64,000 nt of DNA from CAZKHG01 sp964552655 (GCA_964552655.1 CAZKHG010000001.1:139447-203446), one strand, 5' to 3'. Counted from the first letter of the stretch, positions 54,548 through 63,343 are shown. Notes: generated by a model not told the origin, from the sequence alone. Made by a program: numbers and translations.

Positions 54548-55882
54548 TCAGATTTCCACTTCCTCCTCAATGAATTTCACACCGTACTCCTCAAGTTCTT
54601 GGAGAATCGGCAGGTAAATATCGGGTTTAATTGGAACAATAACTCCGGTATCTTTAATTTGTCCGGTCATCAGCATTTTAGTGGCTATGGCCAACGGGGT
54701 TCCAACAGTTATAGACATTGCTGTATGTATTGTATCCTTACCAATAATTACCATGGATGACTTTTTTCTTTTTAATTTGCCATTGATTTCATAATCAAAT
54801 ATATGCTGCATAACAATCATATCTTTATCGTTAGGATCCAGTTTCAGTTTTTCCTCTAAAATTTTTTGCAGGATCTGTGCGGGGCTGGCATTTGTTAGTT
54901 CAACCTTCTTATTTTCGAAGATACCAAGCCATTTCAGCTTCTCAAATATAACCGGATCATTCACATCCACCACCTCTTTTTTTAGCTTATCCTCAACCGG
55001 TAATACGCTATCATACATCAAAAAACTGTTGATAAAATCCCGGTATGTCATTTTATTGCTGTCTGGTATTTTGTAAGTATCATCCGTGGCACCAAGCTGA
55101 ACAAACACATTCCAGGCTTTGCAGTAACCTGCCTTACGCAATGTGCCCCTGATCAAAGTTTTAATATCCGATAAACCATATATCTCCTGGTACTTTAAAG
55201 AATCCCGGTTTGGGTACATTTCAAAATCCCCATAGCTAAGCACAGAGTAATTTCTTACCCGTGAAAACAACCTGTGATAAGGGATAAACTTATACTGCCC
55301 ATTTTCAAGGAATTGGGCAACACCCTGTCCTGCTAATACTACATTCCGCGGGTTCCAGGTAAACTTGTAATTCCATGGATTATTATCACTCTCCGGGGCA
55401 ATCAAACCACCGGTATTGCTAATAAAACCGGTTATTTTCCCTCCTTTACCCCTTATTTCATTGATAACTTTCATTGCCGACATGTGGTCAATCCCCGGGT
55501 CAACCCCCAGCTCATTTAAAAGGGCCACTCCTTTTTGCTTTGCTTCTGAATTCAGCTCCCTCATGGCATCTGATACATACGAGGCAGTGAGCATGTGCTT
55601 TCCCTGTGCCACACATTCCCTGGCAACCATAGGGTGCATAAATGCAGGAAGTAATGAAACCACCACATCTGCCCATGATATCTCCCTTTTTACCTGATTG
55701 GTATCATTTATGTCAAATTTAATTGCCAACCCGTTTGGGTGATTGTTTACTTTCCGCCTTGCTGATTCTTCTGATAAATCACCAACTTTTACAACCCATC
55801 CAAATCTTACTGAGTTGTCTAACAAATATTTAATTAGATCAGATGAAGATAAACCGGCACCAATTACTAAAATATTTTTCAT
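54548..55882 (-). CDS. Saccharopine dehydrogenase-family oxidoreductase
   Basis: 444 residues: an N-terminal NAD(P) Rossmann fold (ILVIGAGLSSSDLIKYLL), SWADVVVSLLPAFMHP, and NELGVDPGIDHMSAMKVI, matching saccharopine reductase (L-glutamate-forming, LYS9-like). This enzyme acts in lysine breakdown or synthesis by the saccharopine route. No lysine-ketoglutarate reductase gene lies in the window, so the direction is uncertain. ATG start. A gene-free stretch of 867 bases lies upstream. Confidence 0.85.
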   Translation of the reverse strand: MKNILVIGAGLSSSDLIKYLLDNSVRFGWVVKVGDLSEESARRKVNNHPNGLAIKFDINDTNQVKREISWADVVVSLLPAFMHPMVARECVAQGKHMLTASYVSDAMRELNSEAKQKGVALLNELGVDPGIDHMSAMKVINEIRGKGGKITGFISNTGGLIAPESDNNPWNYKFTWNPRNVVLAGQGVAQFLENGQYKFIPYHRLFSRVRNYSVLSYGDFEMYPNRDSLKYQEIYGLSDIKTLIRGTLRKAGYCKAWNVFVQLGATDDTYKIPDSNKMTYRDFINSFLMYDSVLPVEDKLKKEVVDVNDPVIFEKLKWLGIFENKKVELTNASPAQILQKILEEKLKLDPNDKDMIVMQHIFDYEINGKLKRKKSSMVIIGKDTIHTAMSITVGTPLAIATKMLMTGQIKDTGVIVPIKPDIYLPILQELEEYGVKFIEEEVEI

Positions 55883-56007
55883 GCTTAATTTTTTTGAATA
55901 TTTTCGACGACCAAGCTATAAAAGATTACTCTGATATAAAATGATTTTTATTTAAAAATAATCAACGTTCATATTTTTTCATTGCTGTCAGACAAGAAAC
56001 CTGAATC

Positions 56008-56027
56008 CCTGCCAACCTTTAGGCAGG
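56008..56027. repeat. Short GC-rich palindrome (CCTGCC...GGCAGG)
   Basis: CCTGCC and GGCAGG flank an 8-base loop. The outer bases and the TAGGCAGG half match the palindrome inserted in the first tRNA-Gly copy at 63380-63399. It lies in the 867-base gene-free stretch 55883-56749, whose other contents are listed separately; bases 55883-56007 and 56483-56687 show nothing further. Confidence 0.5.
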
Positions 56028-56064
56028 CTCAACGAGAAACTTCTTTCATAATATATTCTACTAT

Positions 56065-56121
56065 TTTACAACACTTTAACAGCTACGCTGTATTTCGCTG
56101 TAAGCGATAAAGTATTGTAAA
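56065..56121. repeat. Three-way cruciform element
   Basis: Outer arms 56065-56078 and 56108-56121 pair over 14 positions. The single mismatch, C-A on the plus strand, becomes a G-U pair on a minus-strand RNA. Inside are two mini-hairpins, CAGC-TAC-GCTG (56080-56090) and CGCT-GTA-AGCG (56096-56106). Read on the minus strand, the core contains TACAGCG twice. Confidence 0.6.
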
Positions 56122-56130
56122 TTAAAAAGC

Positions 56131-56167
56131 CCATCCTGTGTCGATTTCCCCTTAGGGGATTGACTGG
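56131..56167. repeat. Hairpin with CCCC-TTA-GGGG core
   Basis: CCCCTTAGGGG (56148-56158) is extended outward by ATT/AT and TC/GA pairs and, further out, by CCCA (56131-56134) with TGGG (56164-56167). There is no T tract on either strand, so it is not a simple terminator. It is 10 bases from the cruciform and may belong to the same element. Confidence 0.4.
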
Positions 56168-56261
56168 GTAAAGGTTTTGGTATAATAAAATATTAGTCGT
56201 TCAGTAATGATTTTTTTATTAATCTTCACGATCAGTATATACAATAATGCTCGCATGTGAA

Positions 56262-56468
56262 CAAAAAAAGGCTCCTGAAATCGGAGCCTCTCGCTATTTA
56301 AACGGATTTCTTTGTATTTTTGGTTGATTCGGTTACCCTCTTTTTAGAAAAACTTGTTCTACTTGTTGAAAAATTGTATTTTTACCGATGTCTTTTCCCA
56401 ACCCTAATTAATACTTAAACCCGTTTAATGATTCCCCGGTTTCGCATAACCGGGGAATTTATTTTAGT
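56262..56468 (-). ncRNA. Candidate structured RNA with 6S-like architecture
   Basis: Read on the minus strand, the element begins with an 11-bp hairpin (ATTCCCCGGTT with AACCGGGGAAT, plus-strand positions 56431-56458). It ends with a terminator hairpin (AGGCTCC/GGAGCCT, 56269-56289) followed by TTTTTTTG. Between them are three nested long-range pairings: 56296-56305 with 56421-56429, 56322-56326 with 56399-56403, and 56329-56333 with 56384-56388. The first two enclose a nearly symmetric internal loop of 16 and 17 bases, like the central bubble of 6S RNA, and this bubble contains a TAnnTTTG-like sequence. The strand is uncertain: the other hairpin plus TTATTTT could end a plus-strand RNA. No convincing small open frame exists. 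Confidence 0.4.
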
Positions 56469-56474
56469 GTCTAG

Positions 56475-56482
56475 CAAATTAA
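56475..56482 (-). promoter_or_regulatory. Possible -7 box for the candidate RNA
   Basis: TTAATTTG on the minus strand matches TAnnTTTG at five of six positions. It would place the transcript start at about 56468, just before the first hairpin. Confidence 0.25.
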
Positions 56483-56687
56483 GATCATTAATTGTGCCAA
56501 TTTGTTTATCATTTAAAATTAAGAACGCTATACTGTAAAATACCCTATAAGAAAAATCAAATTAAATCGGTTAAATGCCTAACTAATTGTTTGATTTTAA
56601 TTTTTTAAAATAGTTTAATGAATCTTAAGTACATAATTTAACTTTATGCTAATTGATATATCGGTTTTCAAAAAGCCGAAGTTTTAA

Positions 56688-56695
56688 TACTTTTG
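56688..56695 (+). promoter_or_regulatory. Putative -7 box of mutS
   Basis: TACTTTTG matches TAnnTTTG and lies 54 bases upstream of the mutS ATG. It overlaps an in-frame TTG at 56693, arguing against that upstream start. Confidence 0.5.
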
Positions 56696-56749
56696 TTTTC
56701 TTTAAATAATTATCAAAATCAAATTGATTTGATCAACCCTGAAACAAAT

Positions 56750-59347
56750 ATGGTTGTGGAAACACCCCTGATGAAGCAGTATCTGAGCATCAAGAGCAAG
56801 CATCCCGATGCCATATTGCTATTCAGGGTAGGTGATTTTTATGAAACTTTTAGCCAGGATGCAATTAAAACTTCCGAAATTCTTGGGATTACTTTAACCC
56901 GAAGGGCAAATGGTGCCGCTTCGTTCGTTGAGCTTGCCGGGTTTCCTCATCACGCCCTCGATACTTATCTCCCAAAACTGGTAAGAGCAGGACAACGAGT
57001 AGCAATATGCGAACAGCTGGAAGATCCCAAATTCGCAAAAACTATAGTAAAAAGGGGAATAACAGAACTGGTTACACCCGGTGTATCATTAAATGAGAAT
57101 GTTCTGGAACGGAAGGAAAATAATTTCCTGGCATGCATTCACATCGAAAAAAGGGTGGCTGGTATTGCTTTCCTGGACATATCAACAGGTGAATTTTACT
57201 GTGCCGAGGGATCCTATGAATATATTGATAAGCTTTTAAGCAATTTCAACCCTAAGGAAGTGCTGGTTGAACGCTCAAAATATAAGGAGTTCATAGAAAC
57301 TTTTGGCACAAAATATTATGTTTTCAAGTTTGAAGAATGGGCTTTTCAGGAGGATGGCTCAAAAGAGAAACTGCTAAAACATTTTCAAACGCCTTCCTTA
57401 AAAGGATTTGGAGTTGAAGGTTTACGGTATGCAACTATAGCTGCAGGTGCAACGCTCTATTATCTCGATATCACCCAACATCAAAATATTAATCATATCT
57501 CCAAAATATCGAGGATTGATGAAGATAAGTATGTTTGGCTTGATAAGTTCACCGCAAAAAACCTCGAGCTATTCACCACCGTTAACGAAGGTGCAAGAAC
57601 CCTGCTGGACGTCATTGATAAAACGGTATCCCCAATGGGCGCAAGGCTACTTAAACGTTGGATTGCCTTGCCGTTAAAAGACATCACATCAATAAACGAA
57701 AGGCTTAATGTTGTTGATCTTTTTATAAAAAAACAGGATTTAAGAGATACCTTAACTGAAAAAGTAAGGGGTATTGGGGATATTGAACGAATAATCTCCA
57801 AGGCTGCGGTTGGTAAAATTAACCCGCGGGAACTTGTGCAGCTGAAGTTTGCCCTTTTTTCGCTAGTTGATATTAAAAATCTTTGTGAGAATTCAAATGA
57901 ACCAACACTTCAGCGACTTGCTGAACAAATCAACTTATGTACCCTGGTCAGGGATAAAATCGATCGGGAAATTATAAATGATCCACCCGCACAATTAAAT
58001 AAAGGAAATTTTATAGCAAAAGGGGTCAACCAAGAACTTGATGACTTAAGAACGATACTTTTTTCCGGGAAAGATTTCCTGGTTACCCTTCAGCAAAGGG
58101 AATCAGAACGAACTGGTATCCCTTCCCTGAAAGTGAATTTTAACAACGTTTTTGGTTACTACATCGAGGTTCGAAATACCCACAAGGATAAAGTACCACC
58201 CGAATGGATCCGGAAACAAACCCTCGTTTCTGCCGAAAGGTATATTACAGAAGAGCTAAAGGAATACGAGGTTAAAATCTTTGGCGCCGAGGAAAAAATC
58301 CTGGAAATTGAACAAAACATATTTCAGGAACTAGTTCACGGGTTAACCGAATATATTACTTCTATTCAGCTGAATGCGAATCTGGTCGCTCAACTTGATT
58401 GCCTCCTGTCATTTGCCAGCTGTTCAATCAATTATAAGTATTCAAAACCTGAAATCAATACCTCCGAGGCAATAGAAATTATTGAAGGCAGGCACCCGGT
58501 AATTGAGAGAATGCTGCCTGCGGGTGAAGATTATATACCCAACGATGTTTTTCTTGATAACTCCGATCAGCAGATCATCATTTTAACAGGGCCCAATATG
58601 GCCGGGAAGTCAGCATTGTTAAGGCAAACCGCATTGATTGTGCTATTAGCACAAATTGGCTCATTTGTTCCTGCCCGGAGTGCAAAAATAGGTTATGTTG
58701 ATAAGATATTTACCCGCGTTGGCGCCTCCGATAATATATCTTTGGGGGAATCAACTTTTATGGTTGAGATGCAGGAAGCAGCCAGCATTCTTAACAACCT
58801 TTCGGACAGAAGCCTAATCCTGTTAGATGAGATTGGACGCGGAACCTCAACCTACGATGGCATTTCCATCGCCTGGGCAATGGTAGAGTTTATCCATGAA
58901 CACACTCATCGGGCAAAAACCCTGTTTGCCACTCACTACCATGAACTTAATGAGATGGAAAAAACATTTTTCAGGGTTAAAAACTATAACGTTTCCATCA
59001 AAGAAATCGGGAATAAAGTTATTTTCCTCCGGAAACTAGTAAAAGGTGGAAGCGAACACAGCTTTGGCATTCACGTTGCTAAAATGGCGGGTATGCCACC
59101 AAGCGTGGTAAAACGCGCCGATGAGATTTTGTCCGAGATGGAGAAATCACAGCAAAAAAGCATATTTGAAAAACCGGTAGCTGAACTTGGCAAGCACCGC
59201 GAAGGATACCAGCTTAGCTTTTTTCAACTCGAAGATCCTGTCCTTAAGCAAATTCGCGATCAAATTAAGAAACTGGATATCAACAACCTTACTCCTGTTG
59301 AAGCCCTAAACAAGCTCAACGAGATAAAACGCCTTTCCGGTTTATAG
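56750..59347 (+). CDS. mutS: DNA mismatch repair protein MutS
   Basis: An 865-residue mismatch-recognition ATPase. The N-terminal ETPLMKQYLSIKSKHPDAIL is followed by the mismatch-binding LFRVGDFYETF (Phe-x-Glu wedge). The C-terminal ABC-type ATPase has Walker A GPNMAGKS (614-621), signature TFMVEMQEAASILNN, Walker B ILLDEIGRGTS and HYHELNEM. The C-terminal SP-rich/EL region is short. The ATG at 56750 is chosen because homologues begin at this point and the longer frame runs into the promoter box. Plus strand, upstream of the carboxylase operon. Confidence 0.96.
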   Translation: MVVETPLMKQYLSIKSKHPDAILLFRVGDFYETFSQDAIKTSEILGITLTRRANGAASFVELAGFPHHALDTYLPKLVRAGQRVAICEQLEDPKFAKTIVKRGITELVTPGVSLNENVLERKENNFLACIHIEKRVAGIAFLDISTGEFYCAEGSYEYIDKLLSNFNPKEVLVERSKYKEFIETFGTKYYVFKFEEWAFQEDGSKEKLLKHFQTPSLKGFGVEGLRYATIAAGATLYYLDITQHQNINHISKISRIDEDKYVWLDKFTAKNLELFTTVNEGARTLLDVIDKTVSPMGARLLKRWIALPLKDITSINERLNVVDLFIKKQDLRDTLTEKVRGIGDIERIISKAAVGKINPRELVQLKFALFSLVDIKNLCENSNEPTLQRLAEQINLCTLVRDKIDREIINDPPAQLNKGNFIAKGVNQELDDLRTILFSGKDFLVTLQQRESERTGIPSLKVNFNNVFGYYIEVRNTHKDKVPPEWIRKQTLVSAERYITEELKEYEVKIFGAEEKILEIEQNIFQELVHGLTEYITSIQLNANLVAQLDCLLSFASCSINYKYSKPEINTSEAIEIIEGRHPVIERMLPAGEDYIPNDVFLDNSDQQIIILTGPNMAGKSALLRQTALIVLLAQIGSFVPARSAKIGYVDKIFTRVGASDNISLGESTFMVEMQEAASILNNLSDRSLILLDEIGRGTSTYDGISIAWAMVEFIHEHTHRAKTLFATHYHELNEMEKTFFRVKNYNVSIKEIGNKVIFLRKLVKGGSEHSFGIHVAKMAGMPPSVVKRADEILSEMEKSQQKSIFEKPVAELGKHREGYQLSFFQLEDPVLKQIRDQIKKLDINNLTPVEALNKLNEIKRLSGL

Positions 59348-59481
59348 ATTTTCCCTTGATTAAAACTTTTCTGATTTTTTTTTGTTTCATAACATAATGA
59401 ATGTTATATAATTATGCTCTACAGGTATGTTGTTTGGCATATTTTTCGTTAAACAAACGTTCAAAATGTGAAAATATACTT

Positions 59482-59489
59482 TACTTTTG
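59482..59489 (+). promoter_or_regulatory. Putative -7 box of the acyl-CoA carboxylase operon
   Basis: TACTTTTG, identical to the mutS and gcvP boxes, is 22 bases before the accC ATG at 59512 and lies inside the longer open frame from 59401. Confidence 0.55.
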
Positions 59490-59511
59490 TCCCGATTCTT
59501 TGCATGAAAAT

Positions 59512-61029
59512 ATGATAAAAAAAGTTCTTGTTGCTAACCGTGGCGAAATAGCAGTCAGGGTTATACGTTCTTGTCGTGAAATGGGTATCAAATCTATTGC
59601 CGTTTACTCTGATGCCGATAGAACAGCAATGCATGTTAGATATGCCGATGAGGCATATCATATTGGGCCATCCCCATCAAAAGAGAGCTATCTCAACGCT
59701 GATAAAATTATCGAAGTTGCCCTAAAATGCCAGGCAGATGCCATTCATCCCGGGTATGGATTTCTATCTGAGAATGCGGAATTTGCCAAAAAATGCAAGG
59801 CAGCCGGAATAATTTTTATAGGTCCAACCTGGGAGTCAATTGTTGCCATGGGCGACAAAATTTCAGCCCGTCTGAAAATGATTGAAGCCGGTGTTCCTGT
59901 TGTCCCTGGCACTCAGCAAAAAGTTGGGGATTTAGAAAGTGTAAATAAAATAGTAAGCGAGATAGGATTGCCAGTAATAATCAAGGCATCAGCTGGTGGT
60001 GGCGGGAAAGGAATGCGCCTGGTAAGAAAGAAGGAGGATTTAGCATCTGCTATCAGAATGGCCCAGTCAGAGGCACTATCATCGTTTGGAAACGATACAG
60101 TATATATCGAAAAATACCTGGATTCTCCCCATCATATAGAATTTCAAATACTTGCAGATAAGCAGGGTAACACTGTCCATTTATTTGAGCGTGAATGTTC
60201 AGTTCAGCGCCGCCATCAGAAGATGATTGAGGAAACTCCTTCCCCTTTTATAACAAAGGAACTTAGGGAACAAATGGGAGCAGCTGCCATAAAAGCGGCA
60301 AAAGCTGTTAATTACGAAGGTGCAGGTACCATCGAATTTCTGGTTGATGCAAACCGTAATTTTTATTTCCTGGAAATGAATACCCGTTTGCAGGTTGAAC
60401 ATCCGATTACCGAACGAACAACTGGCATTGATCTGGTAAAGGAACAAATTTATATTGCTTCGGGTAAACCAATTTCATTTAAACAGGAGGACCTGGTTCA
60501 ATTCGGCCATGCAATCGAATGCCGGATATCTGCTGAAGACCCTTTTAACAACTTTATGCCATGCCCCGGGAAAATAATACATATCAGTGAACCCAATGGC
60601 CTGGGGGTTAGAACAGATGGTTATGTTTACGAAGGGTACGAAATCCCCATGTTTTATGATCCAATGATTACCAAAATCATTACCTGGGGCAGGACCCGTC
60701 CAGAAGCCATTGAAAGGATGAAACGGGCTTTGTTTGAATATAAAATTACCGGGGTTAAAACTTCCATTAAATTCCTTGAAAAGATAATGGATAACAAAGA
60801 TTTTAACGATGGCAATTACGATACTCATTTCATTGAAAAACACATGGTTGAATTACTCGATATTCATTCTGATCCTCACCCCAGAACAACAGATATGGCG
60901 CTAATTGGCGCGTATATCGATTACACCTCAAAACTCGAAAGAATCGGAATGAATGATTTTATTGTGACGGCCAAAAAATCCGACAAGTGGAAAGAGTATG
61001 GACTAATGAAATCACTTCAGAGAATTTAG
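59512..61029 (+). CDS. accC: Biotin carboxylase subunit of an acyl-CoA carboxylase
   Basis: 505 residues. It carboxylates the biotin of the carrier protein with bicarbonate and ATP. Motifs: VLVANRGEIAVRVIRSCREM, HPGYGFLSENAEFA, the ATP-grasp KASAGGGGKGMRLV, ERECSVQRRHQK and FLEMNTRLQVEHPITE. The C-terminus is longer than E. coli AccC by about 50 residues, as in propionyl/acetyl-CoA carboxylases of Bacteroidetes. The start is ATG 59512 (MIKKVLVANRGE); the 37-residue upstream extension crosses the promoter. First gene of a three-gene operon. Confidence 0.95.
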   Translation: MIKKVLVANRGEIAVRVIRSCREMGIKSIAVYSDADRTAMHVRYADEAYHIGPSPSKESYLNADKIIEVALKCQADAIHPGYGFLSENAEFAKKCKAAGIIFIGPTWESIVAMGDKISARLKMIEAGVPVVPGTQQKVGDLESVNKIVSEIGLPVIIKASAGGGGKGMRLVRKKEDLASAIRMAQSEALSSFGNDTVYIEKYLDSPHHIEFQILADKQGNTVHLFERECSVQRRHQKMIEETPSPFITKELREQMGAAAIKAAKAVNYEGAGTIEFLVDANRNFYFLEMNTRLQVEHPITERTTGIDLVKEQIYIASGKPISFKQEDLVQFGHAIECRISAEDPFNNFMPCPGKIIHISEPNGLGVRTDGYVYEGYEIPMFYDPMITKIITWGRTRPEAIERMKRALFEYKITGVKTSIKFLEKIMDNKDFNDGNYDTHFIEKHMVELLDIHSDPHPRTTDMALIGAYIDYTSKLERIGMNDFIVTAKKSDKWKEYGLMKSLQRI

Positions 61030-61056
61030 CTGTCCTAAATAATTTGTTTATCACTA

Positions 61057-61638
61057 ATGGATCACAGGAAGAAAAAAGACATGAAACCTACGGTTTCATC
61101 TGTTTTTCGAAATACATCAAATAGCAATATGGCACTTGACATAAGAATTGGCGATCGTGATGCTCACGTCCGATTGATCAAAAAAGAGGGTTCAAAGGCA
61201 ACCATACAGGTTGATGAAAAAATCTATGAGGTGGATATAGAAATGGTTGAAGAAGGCGTTTACTCCATACTTCACGAAGGAAAATCGTATAATATCGAAA
61301 TGATCCAGGGGAACGGCCCGAAAAACTATTTTGTTAATACCTATTACTCATCCCATGAACTGGATATAATTGATGCCCAGACCAGGTACCAGCAAAATAG
61401 AAATAAAGACTCTTTGCATAGTGGCGATAAGGTTATTTCAACGCCAATGCCTGGTAAAGTGGTGAGTATTCCGGTTAAGCAAGGTGATGTCGTTCAAAAA
61501 GGAACTACCGTAATTGTAATCTCAGCAATGAAAATGGAGAGCGAGTACAAATCACCTGTTGATGGAGTTATCAAAAGAATACATGTAACTGAAGGTGAGA
61601 CCATAAACGGTCATCAACCCCTAGTAGAAATTGAATAA
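61057..61638 (+). CDS. Biotin carboxyl carrier protein of the acyl-CoA carboxylase
   Basis: 193 residues. The C-terminal biotinyl domain (about 125-193) has ISAMKMESEYKSPVDG with Lys159 as the biotinylated lysine. The N-terminal about 110 residues (VRLIKKEGSKATIQVDEKIYEVDIE) are the small beta-rich domain seen in carrier subunits of propionyl-CoA/oxaloacetate-type carboxylases. It carries CO2-biotin from AccC to the carboxyltransferase encoded next. ATG at 61057; starts at 61081 or 61129 are possible. Gaps of 27 and 13 bases to its operon neighbours. Confidence 0.9.
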   Translation: MDHRKKKDMKPTVSSVFRNTSNSNMALDIRIGDRDAHVRLIKKEGSKATIQVDEKIYEVDIEMVEEGVYSILHEGKSYNIEMIQGNGPKNYFVNTYYSSHELDIIDAQTRYQQNRNKDSLHSGDKVISTPMPGKVVSIPVKQGDVVQKGTTVIVISAMKMESEYKSPVDGVIKRIHVTEGETINGHQPLVEIE

Positions 61639-61651
61639 CCATAAATAATTT

Positions 61652-63193
61652 ATGAAGACTTTAGAAGAAAAATACAACCAGTTTGAACAAAAGTTAAAGG
61701 AGGCAGAGCTGGGTGGAGGCTCAGATCGTATTCAAAAACAGCATGATGCAGGTAAACAAACTGCCAGGGAAAGAATAATTGAGTTTTTAGATAAAGGTAC
61801 GTTCAACGAATTCGACAAATTAGTAACTCATCGTTCCAACGAGTTTGGGATGGATAAGGTGAAAATCCCCGGCGATGGCGTAATCTCAGGTTTTGGTAAA
61901 GTTGATGGGCGATTGGTTTACATCTTTGCATTTGATTTCACCGTTTTTGGGGGAACCCTGAGCAGGGCAAATGCCGATAAAATTATAAAGGTACAACAAC
62001 TGGCACTTAAAATGGGTGCTCCTCTAATTGGGCTAAATGATTCAGGTGGCGCCCGCATTCAGGAAGGTGTTCAAAGCCTTGCTGGCTATGCAGATATATT
62101 TCACAATAACGTAAAAAGTTCAGGGGTAATACCTCAGATTTCCTGCATTATGGGCCCTTGCGCCGGAGGGGCTGTTTATTCACCCGCTTTGACTGATTTT
62201 ATCATAATGGTAAAGGATACAAGCTACATGTTTGTTACCGGTCCTGAGGTAATTAAAGCTGTAACTCATGAGGATGTTACAAAAGAAGAGCTGGGAGGTG
62301 CATTTACCCATAACTCGAAGAGTGGTGTTGCCCATTTTGTTGCCGATAACGATGAGCAGGCGGCAATGCTAATCAGAGAGCTGGTTGGATTCTTACCATC
62401 AAATAATATGGAGGAAGCACCAATTGTACCAACCACCGATGATAGTCACAGAGAGGATGAAAGTCTGCAAACCCTCATTCCTGTCGATCCAAACAAACCA
62501 TACGATATGGTTGAACTCATTGAAACTGTCTTGGATGACAGGAATTTTCTTGAGGTTCAACCCCACTATGCTAAGAACATAGTTGTAGGTTTTGGCCGTT
62601 TAGCCGGGCAATCTGTTGGTATTGTAGCCAATCAGCCTAAATTCCTGGCTGGTGTTCTGGATATCGATTCTTCTATAAAAGCCGCCAGATTTGTAAGGTT
62701 CTGCGACTCATTCAATATCCCGTTAATTACCTTTGTTGATGTGCCGGGATTCCTACCAGGAACCACTCAGGAAACCGGAGGTATTATTAAACATGGCGCA
62801 AAACTTCTCTACGCATTCTCTGAAGCTACAGTCCCAAAGATTACCGTAATCACCCGGAAAGCTTATGGTGGAGCCTATTGTGTAATGGCAAGCAAACACA
62901 TTGGTGCTGATGTTAATTTTGCATATCCCACTGCAGAAATTGCTGTTATGGGAGCCGAAGGTGCTGTAAATATTATCTTCAGAAATCACCTTGCAAGCGA
63001 AGAAGATAGGTTGGCTAAAATTGAAGAGTACAGCGATACCCTTGCAAACCCTTATAAGGCTGCAGAATTAGGATATATAGATGAAGTAATATATCCTAAA
63101 CAAACCAGGTTTAAGCTAATTCAAGCGTTGGAAATGACCCGCAACAAGAGTGTCCAGATTCCGCCAAGGAAACACGGGAATATTGTATTGTAG
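61652..63193 (+). CDS. mmdA: Acyl-CoA carboxylase carboxyltransferase subunit (propionyl/methylmalonyl-CoA type)
   Basis: A 513-residue crotonase-fold carboxyltransferase with both halves in one chain: LNDSGGARIQEGV and GPCAGGAVYSPALTDF in the N-terminal half, and FVDVPGFLPGTTQETGGII and GGAYCVMASKH in the C-terminal half, the oxyanion-hole glycines. It matches methylmalonyl-CoA decarboxylase alpha/propionyl-CoA carboxylase beta. With AccC and the carrier protein it most likely carboxylates propionyl-CoA or acetyl-CoA; no sodium-pump membrane subunit is present. ATG start. Last gene of the operon. Confidence 0.92.
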   Translation: MKTLEEKYNQFEQKLKEAELGGGSDRIQKQHDAGKQTARERIIEFLDKGTFNEFDKLVTHRSNEFGMDKVKIPGDGVISGFGKVDGRLVYIFAFDFTVFGGTLSRANADKIIKVQQLALKMGAPLIGLNDSGGARIQEGVQSLAGYADIFHNNVKSSGVIPQISCIMGPCAGGAVYSPALTDFIIMVKDTSYMFVTGPEVIKAVTHEDVTKEELGGAFTHNSKSGVAHFVADNDEQAAMLIRELVGFLPSNNMEEAPIVPTTDDSHREDESLQTLIPVDPNKPYDMVELIETVLDDRNFLEVQPHYAKNIVVGFGRLAGQSVGIVANQPKFLAGVLDIDSSIKAARFVRFCDSFNIPLITFVDVPGFLPGTTQETGGIIKHGAKLLYAFSEATVPKITVITRKAYGGAYCVMASKHIGADVNFAYPTAEIAVMGAEGAVNIIFRNHLASEEDRLAKIEEYSDTLANPYKAAELGYIDEVIYPKQTRFKLIQALEMTRNKSVQIPPRKHGNIVL

Positions 63194-63194
63194 G

Positions 63195-63291
63195 AATGGA
63201 ATAATGAAAAGTTGGAATGATGAGGTATTGCAACTCTTGATTATAGATAACCTCTCCAATAATGCGTTATTCCAACATTCCATATTCCATT
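63195..63291. repeat. Imperfect inverted repeat built of GGAAT motifs
   Basis: AATGGAATA (63195-63203) pairs with TATTCCATT (63283-63291), and GTTGGAAT (63211-63218) with ATTCCAAC (63269-63276), enclosing a long loop. It begins 2 bases after the mmdA stop. It could end the carboxylase transcript, or it may be a Bacteroidetes intergenic repeat; there is a T-rich stretch to its right. Confidence 0.55.
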
Positions 63292-63312
63292 TTATATTTT
63301 TTCATCATTTAT

Positions 63313-63343
63313 TTTGGAGATAAGGAGATTTGGTATATTTTTG
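63313..63343 (+). promoter_or_regulatory. Promoter of the tRNA-Gly array
   Basis: TTTG at 63313-63316, a 19-base spacer and TATTTTTG at 63336-63343 match the Bacteroidetes consensus exactly. A start at about 63350 precedes the first tRNA-like copy at 63362. Confidence 0.7.

Noticed and set aside
56308..56388. 27-codon minus-strand open stretch (Ser/Thr/Lys-rich) inside the candidate RNA, and a 10-codon ATG frame in the first hairpin
   Set aside because: The long stretch has no start codon, and the short frame lies wholly in a hairpin; A-rich composition explains the residue bias.
56693..56749. N-terminal extension of mutS from a TTG
   Set aside because: The TTG is part of the -7 promoter box; homologues begin at the ATG at 56750.
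59401..59511. N-terminal extension of accC
   Set aside because: It overlaps a TACTTTTG promoter box and lacks similarity to biotin carboxylases, which begin at MIKKVLVANRGE.
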